A stretch of DNA of 64,000 bases. Source: Atrichornis clamosus (taxonomy: Eukaryota > Chordata > Aves > Passeriformes > Menuridae). This document shows, one piece after another, positions 14,001 through 28,100 of this stretch. The stretch lies in assembly GCA_013400975.1 (NCBI GenBank), contig WBMZ01009001.1, positions 248,001-312,000 on the forward strand. Direction: 5' to 3'. Both the position numbers and the translations under genes were made by a program. The notes beneath the pieces are model-generated. The model was not told the origin of the DNA. It saw only the letters and a list, made by a program, of their open reading frames with translations, and searched no databases. Numbering within the stretch: position 1 is the first letter of the stretch; every line of letters starts with the position of its first letter.

Positions 14001-16907
14001 ACAGATAAGGCATCCAATTTACTGTCTGCAGGCAATTATAGCAACTACAAGACAGAGGCCAAATTCAAACTAGATCATTTAAATGTGACTAACATTCGGA
14101 GATTCATCAATCCAATTTACCTCCCAGAAACTTTCATAGTGTTTGAGAATTCCCTGAAGAATTTGTCTGGATGAATTAACTTAGGAAAAAGCATCTTCAG
14201 GCTGTTGATCAATCAGCCATTCATGTATTTCTCTGTCAAGATAAGATTTGGCTGCAAATTTCAGTACACTAAAGAGAAAGATCATTGCAAAATGTCATCT
14301 TTTTCAAGCTTCTATTTCACCTTCTTGTTTCTGGAACCCTCATTTGAAACCCAGGAGATATTATTCAGTGAATGAAAATGTCACTTGATCCAAAATGACC
14401 CATTAGCAGAACTGGAACGTGGGGCTGGCTGAAATGTTTGTGGAAAAAAAAATTCACTGAAAATTGGAATTTTATCAAAACATACTGATTTCAGTATTCT
14501 AAGAGCACTCCCTTTGTCTGTAGCAACAAAGGGTAAGGGCCTGCTGGGAATCAAGAGCACTAAAAATAGGGACTTGTCCCTGAAAACAAACTATGGGAAT
14601 GAGTCTTCCTTAACATTTCATGAGAAATACTCACTTAATACTAATTAGGTGGAGCAGTACTCTGCAGGGCACTTTTTACACTGGGTGAAAAAAACCCTGT
14701 ATGTATCTCTCAGCTGGTTGCCTAAGCCCAGGAAAGTCCCTGCCTACAAGTAGGTGGCAGGCTCTCTCCTATCCAGCTCCCCAAACACATCACAAAGCCT
14801 TCCTCAAAAAGCCATGGATAGGTTGGGTCCAGCCAGGAGGGAACGATTCCTGTGCAGCTGGAACCAGCTTGTGAGTTACATAACAAAAGCCTTGAGGAAA
14901 CATTTTTTTCCTGTGTTTCTTATAGTCAGAAACTGGATTTTGTTGATGAGTAGCTAGCAAATAGAAGAGAAAAGCTAGTGAGAAACTGTATTTTGGTATT
15001 TCAGAAAACAGCATCAGATATAGGGAAGAATAGGTAACAACAGGCATCTTAATTCTGGAAACCATGTTTCTGAGAAATTCTCATAACTGTTCAATTTATT
15101 TTCATGTTGTGTTTTAAATTTTCTACAATTTTGACTTCTCTCCATGCGTCATTTTCTGATGAGCATGGGAGAAGGTGAGAGATGTCAGACTGGTGCTGAC
15201 AGGGGTACAAATCCTCTGTTTATCTGTTGCTGGCTGACTTTCCCGTCTCCCTACCCATCCTTACAAAGATAAAAATCCCACTGCAGTTTTCCAAGCAAGG
15301 CATGCCTTTTTGGTCCAGAAATAGCATCGAGAGTGATCACTTCCCCCCAGTGCCCACTCACGCTGCTTCACGGCAGTGTGGGTGACAAACAGGTACTGGT
15401 GTCTCTGCTCCATCAGGATTCTCTTCATTACGTGTCAAAAAATGTCAGAAGCAGTGAAGTTCCTCTCATTAAATGCAGACATCCCCAGTATAGAGCAAGT
15501 CACTTAGGCTGTTTAGCTCACAGAGATAAAGAGTCACTTTTGGAGCAGCCTAATAAAGATAAAATAGGCCAGGTGGCAGCTGTAAAGGTGCCTATTTTCC
15601 AGATTTGGTTTTTACAGGAACTCCACGGGTGACTAGCTGCGATGGAAGCAGCCATTCTGAAGAGAGCAAGGGTAAGGGGATACTAATCATATTGCTCTTC
15701 ATAATAATTTGAGATGAGATGATTCATTATTTTCTCCTGTCCCATCAAATACCTATGACTTCCATGAGCTCAGTTTGAACAGTGGCTTAGGAAAGGATCT
15801 GTGTTTAAACTGGAGCCACCCTTCTTGTGGGAACATCTTGAGGAAAGATTATGGGGAGAAATGTGATAGCCCTCACCTCTGTTCATTCCTCTGTACTGAA
15901 TACTTCATTCCACAAAAAGAGAAGGAAAAGCCACTGTGGGCAGCAACGGGGATAACTGCAGATATCAAGAGAGAACTGCACTGTGTGTCCCAAGCCAGCG
16001 CCCTGGGAAAGACTTTGGCAGTCAAGTAAGAACCAGCAGGACCACATATGGCTCTGTTCTGTCTGACCGCTGCCACGTGGCCCCTTGCAGACATTTAACA
16101 ACAGCTGAAAGGGGACAGCAGGAGGTCTGTCTGGACTTCAGTGATACTACCAAGTTAGGGCTCCAGTTCTGATGCTCTGAAGCTGCTGCTCCTGTTTTGT
16201 CACACAGTCATAGCACATCAGAGAGAAGCTGAGGATTGAGATTTGGTTCCTAAGGCATCATGGTATATAGGAAACCAGTATCAGACAAAATAAAATGGAG
16301 AAGAAAACGTAAAACAGAGCATCATGAAAGATTTGTGCAGATCTTTATCTAGCTGGCTCTCTGCAGGTTCTTTCACTGTTCACATTGTCTTTCAGAAGCA
16401 ATCACTTTCAAGACATCAGTTTGCATTTGCAGTTTTAGTCCAGCACATTACTAATGTAGATTTTCTCCCTTCTGACAGTTAATCTTATTTATGTCAAAAG
16501 GTTTGGAAGTTCATTTTACTGCCATTTTGTGGATCTGCTGCTGTAGTTAGTCCAGCTTTCTACATCAAGGTATTTCAGTCCTTTCTCAAAACATGCCCAT
16601 TAATTCGAGTTTCATCTTCAAAAATTATTTAAGAGTCAAAATAAGTCTGTGTAGCGCTGCCAATATCTCAAAGTCTGAAATCATCATTTCCATACCAAAG
16701 GTCCCCAGTTGCCCCAGCAGCAAAACCATGAGGAGCAAAGAGTAATAACTGAATTTTGGCTATCTTTCTAAGCCACTCTGCAATACGACATAATTTGCAA
16801 ATGAGATTGAAAAAGCTTCTGAAAGAACAGATATTTTGTTTGTGCAAGCATCCATATTTGTAAAGGTACAGTGCAACAAGCTCAGCATCACTCCCAGGCA
16901 TTAGTAA
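11073..16907. other. non-coding stretch with a possible conserved element
   Basis: No exon is supported. The segment about 11215-11470 has the texture of conserved non-coding DNA: little simple sequence and a homeodomain-like core 'ccaattaattatggc' near 11254. Conservation cannot be assessed from one sequence. A 124-codon open frame at 13457-13831 (minus) has no recognisable domain or clear splice sites and is treated as chance. Confidence 0.45.
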
Positions 16908-16968
16908 ATCACGGAATCACAGAGTCGTGGAACATCCTCTGCTGGAAGGGACCCACAAGGATGAAAGC
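16908..16968 (-). mobile_element. short CR1 LINE 3'-end relic
   Basis: The plus strand reads 'aatcacggaatcacagagtc', then 'gctggaagggacccacaagg'. This is the reverse complement of the extreme 3' end of a CR1 subfamily. Only about 60 bases are recognisable, so this is a heavily truncated or decayed copy in minus orientation. Confidence 0.8.
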
Positions 16969-19900
16969 CCAAATCTCAAGTAAGCTGTGAGAATCTACTG
17001 TTGATGTCAGTGACAAAGTTTTCCCCCTTCACTGGTACATATAGATGCATAGCTGAAGGTTTCAGCACTTGCACATACACATGTAACACATCTGTTTTTT
17101 ATAAACACGCCACAGCTACATTGCAGGGAAGCTCATAAAATGTCTTCCTCTGAAAGAGGCCAGGTGTGTGTGTGTGAAGTATGTGTTATCCATCTTTGTT
17201 TATTTGTTTTACAGCTCAAGATAAGACTTAATCTTTAAACTGTATTCTGGAAAATACTGAGAAAACCTCAATGTTTAAGAATCTGGACTCCATCAAATTT
17301 GAAAATGACAATAGGTGCCTTTGAAATACTGAAGTGCTGTAAGTCTTTGTTAACCTGATTCCTCTCATCACATCATAACACCCTTTGCATCCACAAGGAC
17401 CATCCCAGTACCAGCAAGAGTCCTTCCAAAAAACAAGCCTTTGTCAGGTTTTTGAAGAGCCTTAGTCATTTAAATGTCCACTGTCACCTGTCTGAGTAAA
17501 ATAATCCTCTCCTCCTTTTCTTTCCAGCCTCAATTCAGTTGATGCTGGCCAAAGTGGATAGTGCTGGGGACAGAGAGGATCCCTGTGTTGTGGCTGTGCT
17601 CATGTAATCCTGGGAAATAAATCCTGTGTCCTTGAACTGTGATGCAGCAGCTTCATCTCAGTGTGCAGTGCAGAAGAGGACAATGTAATGGCCATAACCT
17701 ACTCCACACATCTTCTGCATCGTGAGTGTTGTTTGACCACCTCCCCCAGAGTGCCCCTGCTGTATCATCTCGGTGCTGAATTGGTCGATAGCTGCCATTT
17801 ACTTAAAAAAACAGCAAAAACAAGGCTGTAAGATCTTACTGACATGTTTGCCAGTTTGGGAAGTGTCTTTCTGTAAAAGACAGGAGCCCACTCTCATCCT
17901 GTCTCATGTCCACCTTCACATTTGTGTTTACATTCTTGAGGCAACCATCAGAAAACATGGTGAAAAGTGGATGCCATAGAAAAGGACAAAAATCACTCTG
18001 TAAAATTATCTGGGTTACAATTATCAGCCTCAACATTTCATGTTTTATTTCTAACCTACAGTACAGCCTAGAGACATAAATATTTTATACTTTTAATTTA
18101 ATCACTTCCTGTGCACTGCATAATATTATATCTCTTCGTAGGCTAGATATTAGCAACAGCAGAATCATTAATTAATACTTTCAAGTAAGATTTAATTCAG
18201 ACATTTGTGCCTTTAGAATAAATAAAGAATAGCTCTCATAATTATCTTATTATTAATAATCTTGTCTCTTAATATAATTTACTACATAATTAACAATGTC
18301 ATATCTTCTTAAAGGCACTCATCTATTAAAATAATCAACTTCATGTCAAAAATCTGGGAAAAAAAACATGAAAAAGAGCTATTATAGAACAAGTAAAAGT
18401 TGCATAAGGGGAAGAAGCTCTTCAATTCTATAAATGCTCTTGAAATGCAGTAAATTCATTATATCACTAAAAAGTTCATAACTGGTAGTCCTTGAAAGGG
18501 GAGATTTTGGGTACTGTGAGAGCCACAGAATGAACCTATGATGAAATATCTGTAGGAATATGAAACATTTTTATTCCCCTTGTTATTATTGCTTTTAATC
18601 TCAAAGCAATAACATTCCTACAGTGTCCTGCTTTTATACAGATTATTTCATCACTTTCTTCTTTCCCTTAACAGAAATAATAGTTAGAAGAAATGCAAGA
18701 AATGTAATAAAGGTGAGTTTCAATAAAAGTCTCTAAGTTGTACAGAGTTTAATGTAAAAGAATCTTGAAGACAGATCACCAATACTGCAATAAACATATA
18801 TCCATTTCTTCATTGTTCCATTGTGGAAAAGTGGCTCTTGGAGAGCTTGTGTTTTAGCTTGTAAAACTGACTTGCTTAATGGTTGGGTGCTGGGAGACTG
18901 CAAATAAAGGGTCAAATGGGAAAACAGAAAATTCATAGCCATGGGAGCAATTCTTAGGCAGAAATGACTTCCATAAGTGGCTGCAGAATGAGTGGCTGCA
19001 AAAGAAAATTTGTAATCAGTATTGCATGAATCACACACTGGGTTTGTGAAAACAGTGAAAGACTGAATTAGATTTGAGGGCACAGAGTTCATTCATCCCC
19101 TCCATTCTGTGAATTAGTCTGCACTGGCTTAGGGTGCAGTCGAGAAATGCTGGCATTTTGTGCTAGAATGTTGCTGGGATTTGAGAATACAGCACACCTA
19201 AAGAAACCCAAAGCTGGCTAGGGGGATTTCTACAATGCCTACCTTCTCACGTTGCCTGTATCCAGTAATTTCTAAAAGAAGGGTATCCTGGCATGAAAAG
19301 AAGACCCAGGGAACAAAGAAAGGCCACCACAGTGAGGAAGGACGTCCCAGGGACTGGCTGAGAGGAATGTGACTTGTGTGCCCTCCTGAGGGGTCACAGC
19401 GTGTATGACAAGCACCTGCCTCAGATGGAGGGACTAAGCTTGAGTGACTTCTGCCATCAGCTTTCTCAGAAGAGTTTCTTGTTCACCAACAGACATAAAA
19501 AGCAAGTGCCAGCATTAGTTCCCAGCAGCATGGTTGGGTTTGGGGGCAAGAGAGGGAAACACACTCCTGATTCAGCAGCTCAGGTCAGAGAGGAGGCTAT
19601 CTCTGCTGTTCCATGTGTAGGTGGTGGCAGCCAGCAAGGCAGGTGCTGCCAGGACTTGGCAAAGTGTGTTTGTGTGCATGGAACAGGAGCACTGCCAAAG
19701 GGGCACAGCTCCTGATGGCAAATGCTTTGTGAATGCTGGCTGAGGCCAAAGCCAGGCCGTTTGCAGAAGTGCCATGCATCTAATAGTGATCATATACTCC
19801 AAATTTCCCACAGTGTCCTTCAGCGAAATCCATCCCTTAGGTTTTGGCAGCACACTGAACATACACACTCATCTCTCAGTGACAGGACCTGCTGTTTCCC

Positions 19901-20343
19901 ATGATTTCTTGTTAGTCACAGAAAGCTTGCTTTCAGATTATTCCCGTAGTTCTCTGATGTCTCCGGAGGTGGTCAAGGTGTATTTTGTTATGCGAGTGTG
20001 TCACCAGCTCATCTGTTGCATTAAACTCCCTCAAAGTACAACCAAATTATGCACAGGGTAGGAATACAAAAGCCTTGAGCCTGTGGTTCTCACAATCAGT
20101 GGTCACATGCAAGCAGTGTGTGCCCATGAGATTTAAACCACAAAAAATGTGTCTAAGCATTAAACACCGAGCATCAGAAATCGCAACAGCAATAAACTGA
20201 AATAATGAATATGGAGTAATAATTCAGATGTATTAATACTGAAGGAAGTTAAAAAGGTACGTAAAAAATAATATGAGTAAATTCTAGACTGGTCTTGTGC
20301 CCTCTAAGACATTGTCAAAAATGTCACACAGTTTCATTCTGAT
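16969..20343. other. AT-rich non-coding stretch
   Basis: No gene or mobile element is recognised. A short (GT)n run lies near 17166-17177 and a strongly AT-rich segment covers about 18100-18340. Minor open frames (up to 119 codons at 18733-19092, minus) have no coding features I can defend. Confidence 0.55.
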
Positions 20344-20345
20344 GA

Positions 20346-20385
<40 letters not shown>

Positions 20386-20387
20386 AA

Positions 20388-20431
<44 letters not shown>

Positions 20432-20432
20432 G

Positions 20433-20483
<51 letters not shown>

Positions 20484-20530
20484 AAAAGAAGGAAGGAAGG
20501 AAGGAAAAAAAAGAAAAATAAGAAAGAAAA
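20344..20530. repeat. (GAAA)n microsatellite, about 187 bp
   Basis: This is a near-perfect tetranucleotide array of GAAA units on the plus strand, so all purine on one strand. It is interrupted by an extra AA near 20386, a GA-for-AA change near 20430, and a degenerate (GGAA)n/(A)n tail from about 20487. Such tracts are length-polymorphic. A polypurine-polypyrimidine run of this length could form triplex-like structure in principle (inference). The lysine/glutamate-rich and serine/phenylalanine-rich open frames through it are artefacts of the repeat. Confidence 0.98.
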
Positions 20531-23500
20531 TCTATATGATTACACAAACATCTAACAAGAAGTTTTAGAAGGAGGACCAGACCTCAGTCTCAGTCTCTCC
20601 CTTGAGCTGAGGAGTAACACTGACATCACACGGAATCAGCAATGTGAGTTTCCATATAAAAAAGCCATGTCTGTGGACACCACCTTTTCTGTACCTAATT
20701 TTTTATATACATACCACTCCTCTGGACCAACTAAATACTTCTGATGGAGGGAGCTAGAAGCCTTTAGCCCTCCAGCTGCTGCAGAGACCCAAGGAATATT
20801 TTGAGATAGGGAAGAAAGCTGTATGTCATCTGAGCTATTTTGAAGGGCACCATTTATTTTGCAGTTGCACCTGCATTTCAGTGCTCCACACCTACCTGTC
20901 CATTTGTACAGGTCCCCTTTCAAACAGTGTTGAGCACCTTGTCCATGTAACCAAACACCCTCTGACCAAGTCGGTTCAATGCATTTCTTCAAGGAGTGTG
21001 CAAGTTCTACAGTCAACCTATCTGCACTCCAGGGGGCAACAGACCTCTGCCAGCATCCGCCTCTATGTTTAGACTCATAGCCTTCAGGAAACAATCACGT
21101 CTGTGCCATTCCTGCACATTTACTCCTTTAAAAACTGGGATTTTTTTCTTTATGAGCAAGGAAACCAAAGGTTGAGAACAGGCAAGTTTGTAGCTAACAT
21201 ATCTGTTTTCTCTTCAGGTTTTGTCAAAGGTTGCCTGCTTGCTGTTCCAGCACAGTACAATACTTTCTGGTACTGTCTATGTACCAAACAATAGCTGCAG
21301 GGACACAAGCCCTTTTACAGACAGACATTTATTCAATAGCTTTAAACATATGAAGCAAAAACAACTGCTTTAAAAGTAAATATCCTTTGCTTCAGGCACA
21401 GGCTTCTTGAGAGGTAAATGAGGTCAAGATGATGTGCTGTGTGTGAATTTAACAAGGCAGAACCTGGCAGAATAACTCATAAGCCTGGATCACTGAGTGC
21501 TGCTCTATCCTTTGCCTGGATGCAAACTTTGCATGAAAAAAAGGAATATATCTACTAAAAATTAGAGTGTATTGAAAAATAGGTCAGCATTCCATGTGCA
21601 ATTCATAATGCATATTACCTTAAGTATTCCTCAGGGCTTGACCCTTAAATATGAAAGGAATTTAAAAAACTGTATCAGTACAGAAAGGAGTCAATACCTG
21701 CTGTATATTCCCAGAACAAAGACCCTCAATTCAGCCTTATCCCTGTGCCACATCAATGCAAAATGCTGAAAACTTCAGGGTCGCATTGAAAGACAAATTC
21801 CAAGAGAAAGAACTCTTGTAAAAGGGACTATCAAATCATTGTTTAAAGAAAATATTGGAGTACATTTTTATTGCGATGAACACATAAAAATATCTGTATT
21901 TTATTAGTGTTGGAAAAACAGCGGAGCTGTGCTTTCTCTGAATTAACAGGTATTTAGACAGACCAGAGATTCACAAATACCAAGCCATGGATAGAGTGAA
22001 TGAGTTTATGACAGGTGAGAGAAAGCATAACTTGTGCATTTCATACCATTCCAGTCCCTTTCCCATGCGTACTCAGATGACTGTGATTTTTGTACATACT
22101 GATGTTTGAGAGGGGGGTTTTGCTCATAAAAATATTAATAATCTTGTTTTAAAGATCTGTTCATTCAGAGAGCATACGCTGTCCAGACACTTTACATATG
22201 ACTCATGAAGAGTACTAAGGACACAACCAAAGAAGCCAAGTTAAACACAGAAAAGGTAAGACGTGATAGAAATAGGTAAATAATCTTATTTCAGTGTCTT
22301 TATGTGTGTGCAGTACTAGATAATTTTAATTTTATAATCCCATGTTTTGCTTTTTTCCACAGATGTTTCAGATATCCATGTTACAAGAGTACAAAAACGC
22401 CTTTGTCTGTTTTTTCATAAATTTGTTTCTGCTTAGAGTTGGTTTTTCGTTTTGCAGGTCAGATCCTTGGTATTTCTGAGCTACATTTACGGGAAGGTGG
22501 TCGCTGCTCTCACCACACGGAGCAATCCAGAGCAATCTGCTGAAGAACTCCTGTCCTTGTTGCACGAGTGGAAGCGCCCTCAGTCACGCAGTCCCTCGGC
22601 TGGGCACATATCCCCTGTGTTTCCCAGAAGGACCCATGACCTCTGCAGAGGCCTTGCAGGAAAGGGTGCAGAGCCTGCCCCTGTCGCAGCGCAGGCGGCC
22701 AGGGCGGAGCTCAGCTTTTGGGAGCCCTCAGGAGCCAGTGCCCGGGACCACATCCCTGCCTTTGGTAAAGAGTGGCCAAGCTGTTCCCTTTGAGCTTCGT
22801 TCACAGGAAAGCAGGATTTAAATATTTATTCACGGTATGTAAACTGTCCAACAGAAGCACTTCTTCAAGGCAGAACGTATGATTTCAGTTCAGCATGAAC
22901 CTAAATAAATTATTTCCAAAATAATACGTCCACTAAGGCTATTTCATACCAATTAGGGTAATTTTTTAACTTGCACACAGTTACGATATAAATCCTAGTC
23001 CATATAAATGTTTAAAAGTGCTGTCAGCCCAAGGGAGGTCTAGCAAGAGTCTATTGGTGACAAGAGATGTACCTTAATCTTCTCAGTATTTTTATAGCTG
23101 CTGTTGAAATGTGTAAGACACTGTTCTGCAAGGTTCAATGTAGGCTTCTGTCATTGTTCCTGAAGATTTACAACAAATGAATCTTTTGCCAAAGGTAATT
23201 CTTCTAGTAAAAACTCTATCAGTTTAATGGGGGAAAGAAATAGTAGAATGTTTATCTTTTAGGCTTCAAGAGGTCAAATAACTGCTTTCATTTGTGTGAA
23301 TGGCTTTGGAGGTGTGTGGGCAGTTAGTTTTCAGTACACTATATTTTATTCAGAAATTAGTTCTATAACAAAAATAGGGTAAATTTAAGCACTGCGCATT
23401 GTATGACTAGATAAGGAAGAACATATATTAGACATGATTTTCTTAAAAGAAATGGATTCATTGTCGACAAGAGATGATCTCTGTGCCAAAATAAGGCTTA

Positions 23501-24784
23501 TCCCTTTCCCCTTCCTTTTGACAAAGCCTGGTGTCAGTTTTACAGAACAGAAAATAGTGAGAGAGAAGTTAAATGGTTTGCCCAAGGTCATATAAAAAAG
23601 CTGACAGTGGAATCAGAAATTGAACCTAAATTATCTGATGTCCTGAAAGACTTAGGTACAAATGTGTCCATTTTTCCTATATTTTTCTTTCACTTTTGTG
23701 TTTGACGTTTCAGACAGTATATTTCTACATCTTTTCTTTGTTAATCCTCAAAAAGCTTTACAGAGTCACGGTAGCAGCACACACACCATATCAAATATCT
23801 GCCATGTACAAAGCAATAGCTGTGCTCACACAGAGCCCAGAGTTAGGCAAGGATGAATTAACACCATGTTCAGTAATTCACTCTTTTCTGCTATTTGATG
23901 TAGTGTATATCTCAGCTGTATGGCTGATGGCTAACTTCAAACATAAAGAAAGACAACACAAGAGCTAGGGCTTTTTGTTTTTTTCAAAAACTTTGGTGTT
24001 TATCAGAGTGGTTTTTCAGCAGACAACCAGGTAACTGGATTTGTTAGTAGCAGCCAGTCTCAAACATTTAGCAAACTGCTAGGAATAAAGGAACTGGAAA
24101 ATCTCTTAGCTATATGAGACAAGAAGAAAGAGTGTCATTTTTAATCTTCTCTTTCTAGCCCACCATGGCAGACTGTGTCAGTCTCGTTGGCCTAGGTGTA
24201 CAAATGAACGTGACAGCAGAACTCATTTGTAATTCAGCATGGCAGTGAAGGAAGCACTTGGCAGCTTTGCTGAGCTGTTTAGTTCAGGTACTTGAAGCCC
24301 TTTGCAGCCGGACTGATCCTGCCTGTTGCCAGTGAATACACTGAACTGGGAAGGATGAGGTGCATGGATCTCTTGGGCAGGCAGATGGAATCCAGCCTGG
24401 GATGGTCTTTAGTGTGAGAGCCTGCCCGAGGACCTGCTGCACCCAGTGCAGAGCATCCAGCCTCCCAACCTCAGTGACACACGGCAGGAGTCAGGAGCCT
24501 GATCATATAAACTCATCCAAAGCAAGATTCCTGCCAGCTATTGCAGAATTCATAAACTCCATAGCTTTCCTCAGCTTTCCTCAGAGTGAGAAGTAACCAT
24601 AAAAGTAGTAGGTCTAGTCTAGAAACACAAAAAAAAAGTCTTGTGTTGGGAGAAAAGGGTGAAAAGCAGAAGAATGGCGAGGTGCTAAATTTGCTCAAGT
24701 GACCCAAGAATAGTAGGGTGGGAAAACTCCAATTATTATGCCTGATGTTGTTCATCCTCTGCCTGTTTTGAGAAGTAGAGTTCC
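20531..24784. other. non-coding stretch with one GC-rich patch
   Basis: No gene is supported. The interval 22540-22800 is noticeably GC-rich and carries a 113-codon plus-strand frame (22452-22793) overlapping a minus-strand frame, with no recognisable domain. A 152-codon minus-strand frame at 20636-21094 is likewise unrecognised. Both are regarded as probable chance frames. Confidence 0.5.
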
Positions 24785-25183
24785 TGTGTAGAGATAACAC
24801 ACTCTCACAGACACGCTTGAGCCTTCACCTGGGAGAGAGAGATCGAAAGCTCACAGGTCATAAAAGCACAGCCCTGTGATAAACTGCAGGTGGGCAAAGC
24901 CCTTCGATGTACTGGGGCAGGCAGGAGCCCTCCACACTTTGGTAGGATGAACTAATCCCAACAGAGCCGTGTCCATGTGTGTCTCTGCCCGATGAGCTGA
25001 GCCTAGGGAGCCTGTGTGCCCGTGTGTCTCTGACTGCTGGGATGAGCTGAGCCTAGGGAGCCTGTGTGCCCGTGTGTCTCTGAGGTCCAGCGTTGTTAGC
25101 GAGGTAACGAAATAAATCTGCTCCCTGCACTTCCGCTGTGGTGTGGTGGTCGCCCTGGTTACCTGTGTGTGTCGGTTCACACA
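24785..25183 (+). mobile_element. possible degenerate solo LTR
   Basis: The interval has LTR-like features in the expected order. It starts 'tgtgtagagataac', has a TATA-like 'cataaaag' near 24859, and has an AATAAA signal at about 25112 followed by 'tctgctccctgca' (as in an R-U5 region). It can end in 'ggttcacaca'. No flanking target-site duplication was convincing and no family is recognised by name. An alternative is an unrelated GC-rich segment containing a minisatellite. This is inference from layout only. Confidence 0.3.
24977..25083. repeat. minisatellite, about 50-bp unit, 2-3 copies
   Basis: The block 'gatgagctgagcctagggag', continuing into 'cctgtgtgcccgtgtgtctctg', occurs at 24991 and again at 25041, a 50-base period. 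A third, partial copy of the 'gtgtgtctctg' portion lies at 24977-24987. The spacer between copies differs by five bases (ccc versus actgctgg), so the copies are not a pure array. The 125-codon minus-strand open frame crossing it is repetitive because of this array. Confidence 0.85.
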
Positions 25184-28100
25184 CCTTGAAAACAGCATCA
25201 GAAAGTCACGTGGTGCAGAACAGATCACGGAGTTCTCTTCTGTGCTTTTGATTTTGTTCCTTACAATTAAAAATCCATGATACCAGCCAGAATAACCATT
25301 ATTTTAGACATTTTTAGGTGTATCACTTTCAACGTGTTTAATAAAATAAAGCCTGCTGCACAGAACAAACATTTTTTACAGTTGTCTCAACATATTTTAT
25401 TCCACCTTGGCACAGCAAGTTTTCCTTAAAACAAAGATTGGTTTCAGTACTTCATCTCCACAGGGCAGTGTTGCTTCAACTTATTACTTATGTATAATTG
25501 CAGTTTGCCTGAATTAGACTGTAATTACAGCACAGAACCCACAATTCTGCATCCATTTCTACTTTCAGCAATTTTTTTTATTGTTAAGTTTTAGTTTCTA
25601 TTTTTTCAGGTTCTTTTGCTCTGAGTAAAAAAACCAGATGAATCTTTCTGAAGCTATGTGTGTAATTTAGGCTGAAATAGAAAAATGTGTCAGCTTTATC
25701 AGTTTTCCTCAGATCTTATAAGAAAACATGGCAAGCTGATTTCTTTGCTGAATTCTTTTCCCCTCTTTTTAAAACATAAATTGTCTTGCCATTTTTTAAA
25801 ACCGACAGACAACGACCTTGTACTTTATATGGAGTACTTCATCCTTGTAATCTCATAACACTTTATAAATAGATAGGAGACATCAAAGAAGGAAAAGAGT
25901 GCTCAAGGCCAGAAGCATCACACCATGGCTCTTATTAAGGTAGTAAACCATCCCTTACTTAAAGAGACCATCCCTTACATCTTTTATTTTTTAACAGTTA
26001 CTGCCTCCTCCAATTTACTTCATGTGCCATGGGACTAAGAGGAGAGCTTAATCAATCAGTAAATTTCACAGGAGAAAAAAATTATTTGACTTGATTAATT
26101 TGCTTATTACTGTAGTATTTCACCTTGAGAATCTTTCAGCAAAAAGAAATAGCCAGAAACTTTGCCTTCTCCACTAAAAAAAGCCCTCCATCTCTCAGCC
26201 AAAGTCTACTTTGAAATACAGCTTCATGACATGTAAGTCCAAACAGAGTCTGGTACTTGATATTTTCTCTGTGTTTAGCTACCAGGTTAAATGAAATTCC
26301 TACATCTAGATTGATAACTTTATCTCAGTCCAAGAAAAATTTAGTATTAAAAAATACAGTGACACCTGATTATTACGTGTTTTACATTCAAAATATGCTT
26401 TAGCATATAACTGTTTTTCCAGAAAATAAACTTCTTTTGCTAAGAGGTATGGTACTGTGCTGTTCACCAGAACACACCCATTGAAGGAACTGCAATGAAA
26501 TTTCAAAAGACAAAATAGCAGGGGAGTATTGACACCTACTTTGTGATTTGCCAGCATTGGAGTATGATCTAATTTGCAACAGCAGCATCTTCACTCCTAA
26601 AGAAGTGGTTCAGTATCTATGGGTAACTCAGACTGTTGCCTATCAAAAATTTACCTACCAAAATAAATATAAAATCTACTCTCTAAATTAAATAAGCTAT
26701 TTCTCTTTGGAAAATGACTGCTTTCCATAAAATTTAAAATCAAATAACAGGCTGTACTCTTACAATTCAGAAATGCTGGTGTGGTGCTTTGTGGGGATGG
26801 CAGTGCAGGCGCTCTCATTGCTGGTGCCAGCAGGGCCAGAGCTCTTCTGCTGCAGAAGAGCAGAATGCCAGGAGCTGCAGCCATGGTGGGGAGGGTTTCA
26901 TCCTTCTACAAAGCATGGTCATGAGATGCCTCTACCTCTCAGAGTATCACATGGCATTTTCTAGTCAAAATTTCCCACTTTTTGATCAAAATGTGTTGTT
27001 AGGCTGCAAGGTCAGCTGTAACATTCTGTGGAGTTTTCTTTCCTTTCCAGTCACAATTTTTTTATAGTCAAAAGGAAATAAAATGGTAGATTAAATGAAG
27101 CCAAATGTGCTGCTGCTTATCTTCTGGGCTGAATAATTTTATCAGGATCATCAAATTTCCACGAAACCTATGTTTATGCTTGCTGTGCTGATGTTAACAA
27201 AAACACCACTCCCACGCAGAAATTGCTTAGCTCAGAGCAGGGACATTCTTACCGAGAGCTGGCCTCAACATTTGTCAGACATGCCATATGTGAAGAGCCC
27301 TTTCACGGCTTCTCCTGGGATGCTCTGGTGGATGGATGCTGTGGTAGAAGATTTCCACCTCCGTTTCAGGGAGATTTGTGCCCACCACCTTCTCTCCCAC
27401 ACAGGGGTTGTGGAGCAGCTGTGTGCCTCGGGGTGGTCATCCTTACTGCACCAGATTTATTGCGCTTGCTCAGCTCTGGGACACTTCAAGCCACTTTTTT
27501 TTTTTTCTATTTCCTTGAAAATCATCTAACCATAAAATGTAAGAAAAGAGGTTTTCCGGAAGTTGGAGCCAATTTACAGTCAAGCCACTGCCTTAACAAG
27601 AAAATCAATATTTGTGGCCATGACTGAAATGTGCATGAAAGTTCCCTAATCCGGTTGCCAAGCCCGAGTGGCAGCTTTTTGGTGCCTGGTCCCTCTGCAG
27701 CCTGTGCAAGCAGCTGACGAGGGCTGTGTCAGAGCAAATATTTGAGGCTTGGCAAGAATATGCTGCTCTCCTGTTGTTTCCTGGATGGCATGTTTGTTCT
27801 GAATGAGCTGCCAGGGTAGTACAAAAACAATTTGGGATAAGATCTCATCCAGAATATATGCAGGATCCAGTGACTACTTCCCTGGATGGTTTAGAAAGTG
27901 GGAGATTTTTTCTCTTGCTAGACAAGTTTATCTTGATGATACATCTAGTTACTAATTCTATTATGAAGATAAACATAACTGTTCACACTGAAGGCTTATC
28001 TTTTAAGTATTGGAAGTGAGGAACTCAAATATACAAGATAAGAGAACAAAATAAAGGAAAGGCAAGGCAATAAATTATAGCAAGGACCTAATACTGGGTT

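Noticed and set aside
20284..20547. Lysine/glutamate-rich (plus) and serine/phenylalanine-rich (minus) open frames
   Set aside because: They are direct translations of the GAAA microsatellite and have no independent coding support.
20636..21094. 152-codon minus-strand frame as a possible gene
   Set aside because: No domain, no splice-site support and ordinary composition; kept only as a chance frame.
24851..25228. 125-codon minus-strand frame
   Set aside because: Its repeated peptide blocks come from the minisatellite; no family resemblance.
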